64,000 nt of DNA from Microglena sp. YARC (taxonomy: Eukaryota > Chlorophyta > Chlorophyceae > Chlamydomonadales > Chlamydomonadaceae). The notes under the pieces are model-generated. The model ran no database searches. It saw nothing but the letters and a program-made list of their open reading frames with translations, and was not told where the DNA came from. Both the position numbers and the translations under genes were made by a program. This document shows, piece after piece, positions 1 through 9,714 of this stretch (position 1 is the first letter of the stretch; each line of letters begins with the position of its first letter). The stretch is from NCBI GenBank assembly GCA_022414725.1, contig CM039466.1:36356447-36420446 (forward strand), given 5' to 3'.

Positions 1-1
1 G

Positions 2-370
2 TACAAAGCGGCAACATCACCAGATAATACCCCCAAGACCCCACAGTCCACTAAAGCGGATTCCTCCACTGCAATAAATGCCAATTCTCAAGAACCAAAT
101 ACCGCCAATGCCAACCCAACAAATACACCGCCAATGCCAATCAATCAAACCAAATACACCGCCAATGCCAATTCAAGAACCAAATGCCAATCAACCAAAT
201 ACACCCGCCAATGCCAATCAAGAACCAAATACACCTGCCAATGCCAATTCAACCAAATACACCTGCCAATGCCAATGCCAATGCCAACCAACTACACCTG
301 CCAATGCCAATCAAATACAAATGCCAATGCCAAATTTTCTAAAGAACAAAATGCCACTGTAATCAAATAA
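2..370 (+). CDS. C-terminal part of an Asn/Ala/Gln-rich repeat protein, 5' end outside window
   Basis: An open frame enters from the left edge (codons starting at base 2) and ends at TAA 368-370. The visible 122 residues are low complexity, built from degenerate AACCAAATACACC-GCCAATGCCAAT units that read as NAN, PNT, QCQ or PMP depending on drift between copies. No domain is visible. The same Asn-Ala repeat style recurs in the proteins at 35566 and 52491, so this is probably the repeat tail of another structural or surface protein of the same genome. Its N-terminus, and so its function, lies outside the window. Shorter ATG-started frames inside the repeat are shadows. Confidence 0.5.
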   Translation, partial: YKAATSPDNTPKTPQSTKADSSTAINANSQEPNTANANPTNTPPMPINQTKYTANANSRTKCQSTKYTRQCQSRTKYTCQCQFNQIHLPMPMPMPTNYTCQCQSNTNANAKFSKEQNATVIK

Positions 371-571
371 AACGCAAATGCCACTTTACCGATTTACCGT
401 TGAATTTAAGCTGCCCGTGAACCTATGAATTATTACACATCCAAAGAGACGTTGGTTATATCGTGCCAATGAAATTGCTACAGGTCCGGGGTTCACTACT
501 ACTGTTTAATTTTTTAGTTTAAAGCGTTATCTGCATTGGAAAAGTGTCTTCAGTTCATCATCATCATCACA

Positions 572-1111
572 ATGAGCGTTTCTTCATACCAAGTTGCGTT
601 TCCAGAGACCTTTCCATCATCGTGTACCATATCGACCATTCATACAACGGATGGTAGTTCCGAGGTCGTTGTTCGTTTTGGCGACATCCTTTGGGATTTG
701 GTTGACGCCGTGTGCAAGCTTCAGACGTACGACGACATATGCAGGACTCCTGAGTTCCTTCACATCTCGTCTGTGTTCGGCGCTCATCCGCACGCGCGAT
801 ACGGCCTGTCCCTGTCGTCCTTGATGGAGGATAACTTTGACAAGACGGCCATCTCATGGCATTGCCTTGAGAGCAGTGGTGGAACGTACCTTCCCGATGA
901 GGACACGGTGGTGTTCCCCACATTCGACAACTTTTTCAGAGGCGTGTTGGAGCTGGTGGAGGAGATTGCTAAGCACTCGTGTAATGCGAGCACTCAGGAG
1001 CGCTTCGTGGTGTTCCAGAGATTCTTCGAAAAGGCTTGCGGAGTCGTGGACGTGAACGACATGTCTGACCTCCTTGGCGAGTTCAGTATTGGATGTACTC
1101 GTGACTACTAA
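572..1111 (+). CDS. Hypothetical protein, 179 aa
   Basis: Uninterrupted frame from ATG 572 to TAA; an upstream TTG at 536 would add 12 residues but ATG 572 is preferred. The protein begins MSVSSYQVAFPETF, has ordinary composition with a mildly acidic second half, and contains no transmembrane segment or motif I recognise. Even residue use and lack of repeats argue that it is a real folded protein. Its last 29 bases overlap the convergent gene ending at 1083, which shows how tightly genes are packed here. Confidence 0.6.
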   Translation: MSVSSYQVAFPETFPSSCTISTIHTTDGSSEVVVRFGDILWDLVDAVCKLQTYDDICRTPEFLHISSVFGAHPHARYGLSLSSLMEDNFDKTAISWHCLESSGGTYLPDEDTVVFPTFDNFFRGVLELVEEIAKHSCNASTQERFVVFQRFFEKACGVVDVNDMSDLLGEFSIGCTRDY

Positions 1112-1538
1112 AGGGCGGCGTCTTCATTGTGTGCATATTTTTTTTGGAGACTCCGGTTGGGATGCACATGGAATTGGTGTCAGAGTTGCGCAATGTGTTG
1201 ATGTACTCTACAGGGAGTTCTGGAACATTGTTCCCTGGCCGGATGCCCCCGCCTGGGAAAAGGTATATCGCCTCCTCGGGGGGTACGTGCATGCTCTGTA
1301 GGCTATTGTAGATCATGTTGACTGTCTCCGGGCGCACTGGCTTGTTTGCCCACGGGGCTCCTTTGATGAACGGTTTGCCGGTGTACAGACCGCCGTTTAA
1401 GGCGCGTGGCGGGATCTCGGAGTACTTTGCGGAAAGTGCTCCAGAATCTGGCCCCAACAGGACACTGGGTTTGTAATGGACTTGGTAGTCGTCGATGGAT
1501 CGACTCATTGTTACGGACTCTTCTTGTATTGAGGACAT
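1083..1538 (-). CDS. Hypothetical protein, 151 aa
   Basis: Frame from ATG (1538, reverse) to TGA at 1083. It begins [20 protein letters not shown]; a second Met 11 codons in is an alternative start. The middle has a Gly/Pro-rich stretch ([12 protein letters not shown] ... [10 protein letters not shown]). No membrane segment or known domain is seen. It converges on and overlaps the 572-1111 gene, and diverges from RPB10, leaving about 50 bp for two promoters. Confidence 0.55.
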   Translation of the reverse strand: MSSIQEESVTMSRSIDDYQVHYKPSVLLGPDSGALSAKYSEIPPRALNGGLYTGKPFIKGAPWANKPVRPETVNMIYNSLQSMHVPPEEAIYLFPGGGIRPGNNVPELPVEYINTLRNSDTNSMCIPTGVSKKNMHTMKTPPFSSHEYIQY

Positions 1539-1589
1539 AAAAAAAGTGTAAAGGAATGGCGATTAATGATTGATTACTATAACTTTAAG

Positions 1590-1784
1590 ATGATCGTCCC
1601 AGTTCGTTGCTTCACATGTGGCAAGGTCGTTGCAGACAAGTGGCGTGCTTACACACGTATGGTCGACGAGGACAAGACCTTGACGGACGAGGAGCGTGGG
1701 AAAATTCTTGATACATTGGGCATCAAGCGCATATGTTGCCGGACTGTCATGCTAACAACTGTAGACATGATGTTTGTTTTGTGA
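1590..1784 (+). CDS. RPB10: DNA-directed RNA polymerase subunit RPB10 (subunit N), 64 aa
   Basis: The 64-residue product starts [18 protein letters not shown], the signature of archaeal RpoN / eukaryotic RPB10: a CxxC pair (CFTC) near residue 7 and the paired Cys (RICCR) near residue 55 form the zinc site, followed by the usual LTTVDMM helix. Length matches the family (62-75 aa). RPB10 helps anchor the two largest RNA polymerase subunits, so this genome presumably encodes its own multisubunit polymerase elsewhere. An in-frame upstream start at 1566 would add eight residues, but the conserved MIVPVRC start decides for 1590. Confidence 0.92.
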   Translation: MIVPVRCFTCGKVVADKWRAYTRMVDEDKTLTDEERGKILDTLGIKRICCRTVMLTTVDMMFVL

Positions 1785-1866
1785 TACAAGTGCGTTCTTT
1801 CACAAATCCATTTTATTTCAGAGGGTGTAAATCTCCCGACGTCCTCTTTGCCACCCCCCCCTCCCA

Positions 1867-2754
1867 ATGATTTGCGACTACATAAGGAACTCCGCCTCTT
1901 ACGAAACGTGTTGTATGCGTATCTTCTCATCCCTGATGGACCGTGCCAAAGATGATGCTGTGCTGTATGCTGATGAGCGCCATGTCCTCGGTTTTTTCCA
2001 GAAAAATCTTGCGTACACCGTCCAGTCCGGTTTCAAACATTTTTTGAGTGATGATGACACTATTGGGTCTAGCTACACCAACACAGACCGCGATGTGTTG
2101 TTGGATGTGTGCAATCACGTAGCAAGAATCGTGTACACAAGACCGCATATACTCTACGACGGTAAAGGATTGAGCCCGGTCGAAGCGGCAGAGAATCGGA
2201 AGATACTACGTCAAGAAATAATGGCATCTCTGCAAAACATACATACGACGACGACTCTGCAGAAACATATGTCTATGATATCCGAAGCATCCGAGAATTG
2301 TGTAAATGAAGATGTGGAAATAGATAACGATATGGAAGTAGATAACGATATGGAAGTAGATGACTATGTGGAAGTAGATGACGAGGTGGAAGTAGATGAC
2401 GAGGTGGAAGTAGATGACGAGGTGGAAGTAGATGACGAGGTGGAGGTAGATGACGAGGTGGATGTAGATGACAAGGTGGAAGTAGATGACGATGTTTCTG
2501 GTGATGATGATTCCGATGATTCTTCACGTACCCCTGACCGGCCATGTTGGCGGATGTGTGATTTCGATGAGGACTGCAATCATCATGTTGATGATTATGC
2601 GATGTCCGTGTCTCCTCCTCATCCTTCATCTGACAAGGAAGAAGACGCTATAGAGGAAGTTGACGATGAGGAGTTGATACGTATCGATGAAGAGCACTCC
2701 CATCGCATGCGTGCGAATGTGGAACGTCAGTGTTTGGAAGAGATCCTCGGATGA
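1867..2754 (+). CDS. Acidic repeat protein, 295 aa
   Basis: ATG 1867 to TGA. Residues 1-150 are normal-looking and mostly helical (starts MICDYIRNSASYETCC). Residues about 150-215 are a tandem array of E-V-D-D units encoded by near-identical 18-bp DNA repeats (GAGGTGGAAGTAGATGAC); the tail is acidic with a DD/EE-rich end. No known fold is recognised. Such acidic tails occur in viral proteins that bind basic partners, but that is inference. The antisense serine/threonine frame is a repeat artefact. Confidence 0.65.
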   Translation: MICDYIRNSASYETCCMRIFSSLMDRAKDDAVLYADERHVLGFFQKNLAYTVQSGFKHFLSDDDTIGSSYTNTDRDVLLDVCNHVARIVYTRPHILYDGKGLSPVEAAENRKILRQEIMASLQNIHTTTTLQKHMSMISEASENCVNEDVEIDNDMEVDNDMEVDDYVEVDDEVEVDDEVEVDDEVEVDDEVEVDDEVDVDDKVEVDDDVSGDDDSDDSSRTPDRPCWRMCDFDEDCNHHVDDYAMSVSPPHPSSDKEEDAIEEVDDEELIRIDEEHSHRMRANVERQCLEEILG

Positions 2755-2762
2755 GGGATTAC

Positions 2763-2998
2763 ATAAAATTCTGAAAAAAATCGAGCGCGTAATGCACTCT
2801 ACGCACACGAGGTGATCGCAGGTAAGGGCCAGCGCTGCAACATGATTGTTTAGGCAGCAAGGACACTCGTCTGAAATCTTCAATGAGAGGGAATTGGGGA
2901 GGTACCGAATCTTGGAGGTTCGTCAAACTGGATGCAACGAGAGTTGACATGTGACGAACAACTGTTGCAAGATCCCACGCCATTGGCGACACTCGAAC
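2763..2998 (-). pseudogene. Chimeric fragment: duplicated piece of the large 52.5-kb gene joined to a partial RING finger
   Basis: On the minus strand, bases about 2998-2868 are nearly identical to 55330-55465 of the ~1,315-aa gene (both encode LATVVRHMSTLVASSLTNLQ and continue to EDFRRV). Immediately after, the other frame reads SDECPCC ... CDHLVCVEC, with the CxxC, CxH and CxxC spacing of the first part of a C3HC4 RING finger. It then ends after about 15 residues. Neither part has its own ATG in frame. This is best read as a small segmental duplication abutting, or spliced in frame-shifted fashion to, a RING gene remnant. No function is claimed. Confidence 0.45.
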
Positions 2999-3007
2999 CC
3001 GCACTTC

Positions 3008-3152
3008 TACAGTTGGCGGAACAGTAAAACGACATCGCCGTTAGAAAATTGGCGTTAAGAATGGCGCTGACTTGGGTGTGTTAAAAACTTCTGTGTTTAC
3101 GAACATCAGTCGTTCGTTCTTCCGGTTTCATTTTAGTAGTCCGTCGAGTGTA
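3008..3152. repeat. MITE, family B (TACAGT...AAAATGAAAC terminal repeats)
   Basis: A 145-bp unit bounded by TA. The left end TACAGTTGGCGGAACAGTAA is matched inversely by the right end (ATTTTAGTAGTCCGTCGAGTGTA). Other copies lie at 18516, 33867, 42446 and 59844. Non-coding; terminal sequence and TA ends resemble Tc1/mariner-derived miniature elements. Confidence 0.65.
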
Positions 3153-3314
3153 AAACCGGCTTATCAACTGGACTGGTGTTGTTAATCCCTTGCTGTTTCT
3201 CAACCCGTCACCGTTGCCCTCTGAATGGCGATCCTTCACAACAGCAGAACAACATTTGATCTTGAAAAGTTATTCCTACTTTATTTAAGAACAACTCTAT
3301 TACAAACGTTTAAC

Positions 3315-4586
3315 ATGGCATTGGTGTCTCCGTCTGCAGGTGTTAACGTTACTTCTCTATCAATTTTGATTTTTATTTGTTTGTTGGCGGCCATCCTTCC
3401 TTCAGTTGTTGATATTCGTGTTCGTGGCAAACGTGATGTTGAGATGTATCTGAGCGACGACGTGATGACAAAGCTCAAGAGCGATAAGAGTAATGCGTAT
3501 AACGAGTCAGGGATTCGTTTTTTTTACTCTGACGGGAGCTCTTTCCCTAAAAACTCGGTGTACTTCCGTCCGTCGGATGGGGACATCGTGTGCAATTTTT
3601 CCCGTGATTCCGTGAAGAAGGTTGCTAACTGTCCTTCCGAATTCAAATTAGAGGATGTTACGGTAATTGACATGCGGACGCAGTTCACTGACCCTCGATA
3701 CGAGTGTTCTACAATGATGTCTCCTAACGTGAGTCGAGACCTGCGAAACAACATGGACGCGCGCGTGCGTGTGCTTCTAGGCGAGTACGAGTTTGCAAAG
3801 ACGTGTTTGACATTGGAGACTCTTGTTTTGGACGCATCTATTCCTACGTACACTGTGCTTCTGGACCGCCGCGCCTTTTCCACCAAGTTGTTTTTCCTCT
3901 TGCGCCCCATCTTCGTCCGGGGCCCGGGTGTGCTCCCATGCGCACTCGCACGATAAGCATGTACGACTCTCATGATCCGAATAGTGTTTCCCAAACCAAC
4001 ATCCCTGTAGTATTTGAGGAAGTGTCCGACACCCGCATCCTAGGTGGCAATCCCGGGGATTTCGTGGACATTGGCGCTGTCCTTAGGAATATGCGAACGA
4101 CGGCTGTCAAGTACGGCTCGAAGCGTGTTAACATTCCCCATGGTCATGTATTACCTCAACTTTGTGCAGGACGTTCCTGTCGAGTCTCTCAAATACACAA
4201 ACGTGGTTACCGCGTTCATCACGCGCACCACCTTGAACGCTCAGGTGCGTTTGACAGACAGCGTCGTCCTGACTGTCAACGTCGGTTCCGTGAATGTCAA
4301 CATTTCTAATGCCAGCCGCCCGTTTGAGGTTGATCGCGTGCGCGATAGCTCGTTAGTTGTGGTGACCTTCACGACATCTCTTATCATCATGGCGTCCATG
4401 GACTCAGTGTCGGGGCGTGTGCAGGTGCTGCAGATCGGCGGCATACCTGTGATGCGCATGTCAACCGAAGCACTGACCAAGGTGGAGCGTTTGTTCCCTC
4501 CAACGAACAACATGTACCCTTACACGAACAAGAGCATCCCCAATCTCGCGGACCTAGCTTTGCGATTAAATGCAGTGACTCCTTGA
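3315..4586 (+). CDS. Membrane-anchored virion-type protein, ~423 aa, two frame breaks
   Basis: ATG 3315 (MALVSPSAGVNVTS) starts a frame with a strong signal-anchor at residues 12-33 (LSILIFICLLAAILPSVV), then a lumenal-looking domain. The frame closes at 3956, but a coding-quality stretch continues in another frame from about 3940 (SMYDSHDPNSVSQ) to 4140, and in the original frame from about 4145 to TGA 4586 (ending LADLALRLNAVTP). The two shifts compensate, so one gene with two indels is the simplest reading; the first lies near runs of C and G around 3920-3945. The product is beta-rich with no recognised domain. The frames alone do not say whether the breaks are read errors or real. Confidence 0.55.
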
Positions 4587-4685
4587 TGCACATTAATGTA
4601 ATCCATGTCCAACGCATTCGCAAAAAAAACTGCAAAAAAAAAATACTGATCCTTTATACTGCTCTCAGAAGAGAACGACAATCTT

Positions 4686-6188
4686 ATGTCTGGTAATCAA
4701 GCGTCATTCAATGGTTCCTCGGAGTGGGAACGTTTCTCTAGAGTTGCTGCTAACCCGTCAGGTGGCTCCGACGGGCGATGGAAGGTCTACGCCCTCGTGT
4801 TCCTCATCATGCTGGCCGTGTACATCGGACTGCTATTTTGGTGGCGCAAGCGAAAGACCAAGAGTTGTAAGACGTTCAGCGAGGGTGACGAACCGTGTGA
4901 AACTCGTTCGAATGACGAATGCATCGAAGATAATGATGACGCCTGCAGAGACGATTGGAGTGATGGGGAATGCGGGCACGAACACGAAAAACCCAATCAA
5001 ACCAAAAAAGAAGTCAATGCCGATGCCAATGGAACGGATAAGGTGAAGGAGAAGGAGAAAAATAAGGTTGACGATAGTTGCGATATCGATAGTTCTGGTT
5101 CACACTCTGGTTCAGACTCGTGTTCAGACTCTGGTTCAGACTCTGGTTCGGACACTGATTCAGACACTAACTTTGATTCGTCTGACGTTTATGCCAAGCG
5201 GATGTGCACAATGAACGCCTTTTGGCGCGTGTTCAATCGTCGTGCAACGTCTGATGAAATATCTAAATACTCCAAACTGAAGTGCGAAGATGACATCAAC
5301 AACGCTGTCGATAGAATTGAATATGGGAAATGTACGCAGACTGGTGCAACACTCATTGATACGGTTGATACTACGTCCGACCTGTTGAAAAAACAAGCCG
5401 TATCCGAATCGGACCCGGACTCGGACTTGGACTCTGACTCGGACTTGAAATTGGACAACAATATCGAAACAAACAAAAAGAAACTCTTAGATACAAGACG
5501 CCCACAACCTAGAATCCGAGGAACTTGCAAACATCCTAATACTGATCCAAAACATCCTAATACTGCTCCAAAACATCCTAATACTGATCCAAAACATCCT
5601 AATACTGCTCAAAAACATCCTAATACTGATCCAAGCAAAGACATCCCTTCATCAGTTATTAGTGCGGTTGGTAATGGTGGCTGCGTCGACGCTTGGTATT
5701 CTGGGGCGTCTTACTCTGGATCTCTCTCTCCATATGTGCCCCACGAGAGTGCAGCAGCCGGTCTTGATGATGACTCTGTGACTTCCAGGTTGTTGCGGGG
5801 GTTGCGTGTCCCCCCTTCTTCTAATTATTCCTGTAACGAAACGGGTCGTAACCGGCCACCTGTTGTTGTGTTATCTAGCGGGGATGATGGAATCGATAGC
5901 GCAAATGGTATTAATGGCATAACTGAAGCGTCAATCGCAAAGTGTGGTGGCAGCTCAATTGTTGGAGGCTTCAAAACATACGAGGGGGGTAAGAATAAGA
6001 AGGTTGGTAATAATACTACGTCTAATAGTCGAAAAGTGTCTGGACGCCGTGATTCTGGGCATTCCAGAAACCCTAATAATAGGGATTCCTCTGATATTGA
6101 TCGGCGGAATGTCTTGATGTCCAAGTTGGATGCTATTTCACAAAATGTTAATGATGTCAAGAACGTGTGTGGAGAAATATTCAACTGA
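4686..6188 (+). CDS. Single-pass membrane protein with acidic and repeat-rich tail, 500 aa
   Basis: ATG 4686 to TGA. A transmembrane helix spans about residues 32-56 (KVYALVFLIMLAVYIGLLFWWRKRK) and is followed by basic residues. The rest is long and disordered: S-G-S-D repeats near 140-165, a second D-S-D run near 240, and five to six K-H-P-N-T-[DA]-P units near 280-315. A moderately ordered C-terminus ends SQNVNDVKNVCGEIFN. It is probably an N-out, C-in or reverse virion membrane protein, but no homologue is recognised. It belongs to the cluster of single-pass membrane genes running to 20 kb. Confidence 0.65.
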   Translation: MSGNQASFNGSSEWERFSRVAANPSGGSDGRWKVYALVFLIMLAVYIGLLFWWRKRKTKSCKTFSEGDEPCETRSNDECIEDNDDACRDDWSDGECGHEHEKPNQTKKEVNADANGTDKVKEKEKNKVDDSCDIDSSGSHSGSDSCSDSGSDSGSDTDSDTNFDSSDVYAKRMCTMNAFWRVFNRRATSDEISKYSKLKCEDDINNAVDRIEYGKCTQTGATLIDTVDTTSDLLKKQAVSESDPDSDLDSDSDLKLDNNIETNKKKLLDTRRPQPRIRGTCKHPNTDPKHPNTAPKHPNTDPKHPNTAQKHPNTDPSKDIPSSVISAVGNGGCVDAWYSGASYSGSLSPYVPHESAAAGLDDDSVTSRLLRGLRVPPSSNYSCNETGRNRPPVVVLSSGDDGIDSANGINGITEASIAKCGGSSIVGGFKTYEGGKNKKVGNNTTSNSRKVSGRRDSGHSRNPNNRDSSDIDRRNVLMSKLDAISQNVNDVKNVCGEIFN

Positions 6189-6213
6189 AATATTCAATCG
6201 AACGGTGCTCAGT

Positions 6214-6722
6214 CTACGCGAGCCATACTATTTTACGGATGACCAGCCAAAACAACATGGTACCGATGATTATGTACAAGAGGATCTCGACAAATTCAGG
6301 CGAAAAAAAACGTTGTGTCTGTCCACCTACGTATGACATGAACTGAATGGTGGCGTGGAGACATATCATACGCGCTATGTCAAAAAACAAGGGGCGGTAC
6401 TCCTCGCCAAGTGTGTCGGATACATTGATCGTGAATAGTGCCTCCTCATTTCCTCCTCCGCCGTACAACCATTGCCATTCCGGGTTGCCAGAGATTCTCC
6501 TAGATTCTGGTCGTTCCGAGGATGATGGGGCGCAACTCTTATTCTTCTCCATATCATCATGTTGCTCAAACATTTCATTGGCAGCGGGTGACATTGATCG
6601 CTGCTCTTCTGCATTGGGTGTGGGTGCAAAAGACACCGATTTAGGATGGTCTTTTTTTTCCTGCGGGGGGGGCGACTACTACTCAATGATGCGACGACGG
6701 GGTGGGGGTCCGTACCAGCCAT
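6214..6722 (-). CDS. Tail-anchored membrane protein, ~168 aa, frameshift at a homopolymer
   Basis: The C-terminal frame (6636-6214) contains an acidic linker, a conserved-looking domain (EWQWLYGGGGNEEALF ... GEEYRPLFFDIARMI) and a C-terminal transmembrane helix (LLYIIIGTMLFWLVI). It has no ATG at its 5' end. The overlapping frame beginning at ATG 6722 (MAGTDPHPVV) would supply the start if one base were gained or lost in the C8 or A8 runs at about 6648-6672. I therefore call one gene from 6722. If the shift is real, translation could begin only at the internal ATG 6594. Confidence 0.5.
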
Positions 6723-6827
6723 GTCGTGAATCTTTGTAAGAGCCGAATATTTTTTTGTTTAGTGGAACCCGCGCGCATTGATTCTGGATTGAATGAAAGA
6801 AAAAAGTGTTCCGTTTCAACATGTGAA

Positions 6828-8201
6828 ATGGCATGCAACTGCGATCGTACAGGTATCAGTAGCATCGGAAACGGATTCAGATTCGGATTTGAGAGTGTCT
6901 TATTTTATTGTTTTCTCTTCGGAATCGTTATCGTGTTCGTTGTAGCGCTATACCTTTGCTCAGGAGGGGGGGGAGGTGCAGAGCATTTTGACCAACAAAG
7001 GAGGGACGAGATTCAACAACAGTCGCCCGCAGTGTCGAAGGTGATGACGAAACTCGGAAAGATCCAGGCATGCAGCACAGCTCGCCAGATGTGTGGCGCA
7101 CGCGACGGATACTTCGAAGGCGACCTCCTAGTGGGGAGGAACACCGGTGTCGGAGGGGACCTAAAGGTATTAGGAAGCATCCAGGACGTGACGGACCTCT
7201 CGGTGTTGCGCACACTTTCTGTTAACGGGATGGCAAATATTAATAACATATCGGTGTCCTCTAACCTCTCTGCAAAAAGTAGCAACGCAATGTTGGGGAG
7301 GATGGTCTCAATGGACGACGTGCATTTGCGAGGAAATCTAAAATCGACAGGATCCAATACCAGATTCGAGTCCGACGCGGTGGTGCAGGGAAGGCTTACA
7401 AACAAGGGTGTCACGAGGATTGACGGTGATGTCCGAGTAGGACTTGGACTGGGTGCCATCAACGTCAGGGGGGACACGCCGATCGCGTTTAGAGGGGACG
7501 TTTTTACAAAGAAGGATCAGTTAGTTGGTGGCGATGCTGTTGTATGGGGTGACGTTATCGTCGGCAGGCGCACGATCGTTGGGAAGGACAATGTCACACG
7601 ACGCGATCAGATAGTGTTGGGGAATCACTTAATAGCAGGGGACGCGAATGTGGGTAGGAGCGCTCGAATTAGGAAGAACGCGAATGTCGGCGGTAATGTG
7701 TCTGTCTCCAATAACGTGGTGGTAGGGAGCCAAGCCGTTGTGCAGGGTGCTCTGAAAATCCCTCACGGGTCCCTGGTCGTCACCGAACCAGGGGTGGATG
7801 AGATAAAGAGCAAGGGTTCGCAGATGCGTGTGAAGAGGAACGGTGGACAGGGTTACACGATATTCGGAAACAATGGTGCGAACTCCATCGCGGGTCCCTT
7901 AGTTATCAATGGCAAACTTTGCACAGGCACCTCTTGTCTTGACGTGAACAACGTATCTCGTTTGTTGAGATTGGAGAGCTTTCTCAACGGACTGCTCGAC
8001 GACCTTGTCAGGAAGAGTGATTCCGGTTTTGGTAGTTTGTCGAAACAAACCGTCAATGTGTTAAGTTCTCTCGATAAGAGGTTTGGTGATCACGATGCTG
8101 TTAAGAAATCAACCTTCGGGAAACTGGATAACGATGATGCTGACGCGAAACTCCGCATTAATGGGCGTTCCTGCTTCCAAACGGATTTTTTATTTTACTG
8201 A
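6828..8201 (+). pseudogene. Fibre-like hexapeptide-repeat membrane protein (paralogue 1), split by a repeat insertion
   Basis: ATG 6828 (MACNCDRTG) precedes a transmembrane segment (about residues 20-42), a linker, then the module ACSTARQMCGARDGYFEGDL...GVGGDLKVLGSI...SVLRTLSVNGMA shared with paralogues at 9715 and 13604. It continues as a long array of VxGxxxVxG-type short beta repeats typical of beta-helical fibres. Genuine coding stops at 8160: the last 13 codons (NGRSCFQTDFLFY) are read from the terminal repeat of the inserted element. The missing C-terminus lies at 9476-9663, beyond the insertion. Likely an externally exposed virion fibre anchored in the membrane; role inferred from architecture only. 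Confidence 0.7.
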
Positions 8202-9475
8202 AATCTTACGACGTTTTCGCAAATTAATTGGTTTTGCTTTTTGGTGCTTTTCCATTCCGGAGAAAGAGACTATTCCCTTCAATTTCAATTGTAACATTGA
8301 TTTGCTCGTTTGGAGAGAGAGAAAGTTCCTTCGAAGTATTCCAATACAAAATCAATTGTAGAGGACAGTCAAGAGGAAGGTGAAAGCTGTTTACAAAGTC
8401 TTGAACGCATTGCTCATAATTATTTATCTCACAACTCACAACTCAACAGTTCGAAAGTACAACTTAGTACTTATGACAGGCTATTACGTTGTAGAAAGAG
8501 GGCCAATGCTAACTTGTTGGGTAACAACAGCGCCTGTACAATCGCTGCACTAGAATCTCCTCCTCCATGCCCCCATCCCCATCTTCCTCCTCCTCATCTC
8601 CTCCTCCTTAGCAATGTCTACATTGTCTCCATCCGATTGCACAGCCTCTGCCTTGGTGTCCTTCTCAATGGATTGGCAGCTTGACCCCTTTGCATGACTC
8701 CTTGCTGTGCATTGATTGCCAGCCCAGCACCTTCTCTGAGCTTGACCCCTTTGCATGACCTGGCAGCTTGACCCCTTTGCATGACCCTTGATGTGCATTG
8801 ATTGACCCCCCTTGCCGGGCCCCCCTTTGCTGCGCATGAAAGACTGTTTTGATAAGTCGGTAAGGCTTTGCTTCATGCCTTGCGCTTTCACCTCTTTTCA
8901 TGCCTTGCGCTTTCACCTCCTTTCATGCCTTGCGCAAATTGCCTTTCGCATCCTGCATTGCTTTGCTGCGCATCCGCATTAGCACCGGGTGGCCTGCATG
9001 GTCCCGAGTTGCACCTAATTCTCGCACCTTTTGCGCAATGCATTTCACTGCTATGGAAATTCACTTCAGCTCTGTTCTCATGATCTGCTGCTTTGCCTTT
9101 CGCTTTCTGCATCGCCTTGCTGCGCATCTGCATTAGCACCGGGTGGTTGTGAATAACCCCCGAGTTGCTTCTAATTCTCGCACCCTTTGCGCAATGCATT
9201 TCACTGTCACTGTCCTGCCTAGCACCTTCTCTGGTGGATGCTGGGCAGATAGCCAGGAGCACTGGCGCTCGGAGCACTGGATAGGTCTGCCTACCTGCAT
9301 GGCGGTTACCCGCCTGCACCTGCCAGACCAGACCAGGACACGCGCCGGGCCAGCACCTGCGCCGGAGTACTGGCGAACAGCTCTGCACCCGCCTGCACCT
9401 TCCTGAGGCCTGCCTACCTGCATGATGGTTACCCGCTTGCACCTGCGTCAGAGTAATGGCGGACAGTACTGCATA
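8161..9475. mobile_element. 1.3-kb partial copy of the 9.7-kb transposon's left end
   Basis: This segment is almost identical to 42636-44096, the left end of the large transposon. It starts with the same terminal sequence ATGGGCGTTCCTGC and ends at the shared point ...GGACAGTACTGCATA. It lacks two AT-rich hairpin units present in the long copy and has no inverted terminal repeat at its right end. It interrupts the first fibre gene: joining the flanks through a single TA restores the reading frame into 9476-9663. Small open frames within it (for example 8224-8439 minus) lack ATG starts and are not supported as genes. Confidence 0.75.
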
Positions 9476-9663
9476 TGATTGATAAAATTAACACGCTCTA
9501 TGACTCGGATACCCTCCACATCGATGCCGTCAATCAGGAGGACAATATGCAAGATGTTCGTCTCGAGCGCCTTGAGGCTGCTTTCAATGTATTTCAGAAC
9601 AAGACTCTAAACGCAATGAATACTGCAGTGACCACGTCATGTTGTCCTCCTGAAAAAGTTTGA
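9476..9663 (+). pseudogene. Displaced C-terminus of fibre paralogue 1
   Basis: The 62-codon frame (KINTLYDSDTLHIDAVNQED...RLERLEAAFNVFQNKTLNAM) matches the C-terminal coiled-coil of paralogue 2 (NHNITQDDRLKRLENMISNL...YDTLNRSTKP) and of paralogue 3 (QESRLTRLEALLKRVEVRAFNI). It is in phase with codon 444 of the gene broken at 8160. It is therefore the severed tail of that gene, not an independent gene, although an ATG at 9475 arises at the junction. Confidence 0.75.
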
Positions 9664-9681
9664 AATACATTTTAATGTATT
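9662..9681. terminator. Palindrome directly after the fibre-1 stop codon
   Basis: AAATACATT-TT-AATGTATTT forms a near-perfect 9-bp stem overlapping the TGA at 9661-9663. Mimivirus-type genomes mark transcript 3' ends with hairpins, so a termination/polyadenylation role is plausible; this is inference. Confidence 0.35.
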
Positions 9682-9714
9682 TAAATTCAAAAACGTTGAT
9701 GCCAGTCCAACTGT

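Noticed and set aside
8224..8439. Small conserved frame (71 aa) present in both copies of the transposon left end
   Set aside because: Conservation is explained by the DNA duplication itself; it starts at TTG, not ATG, and the right subterminal repeat does not keep it.
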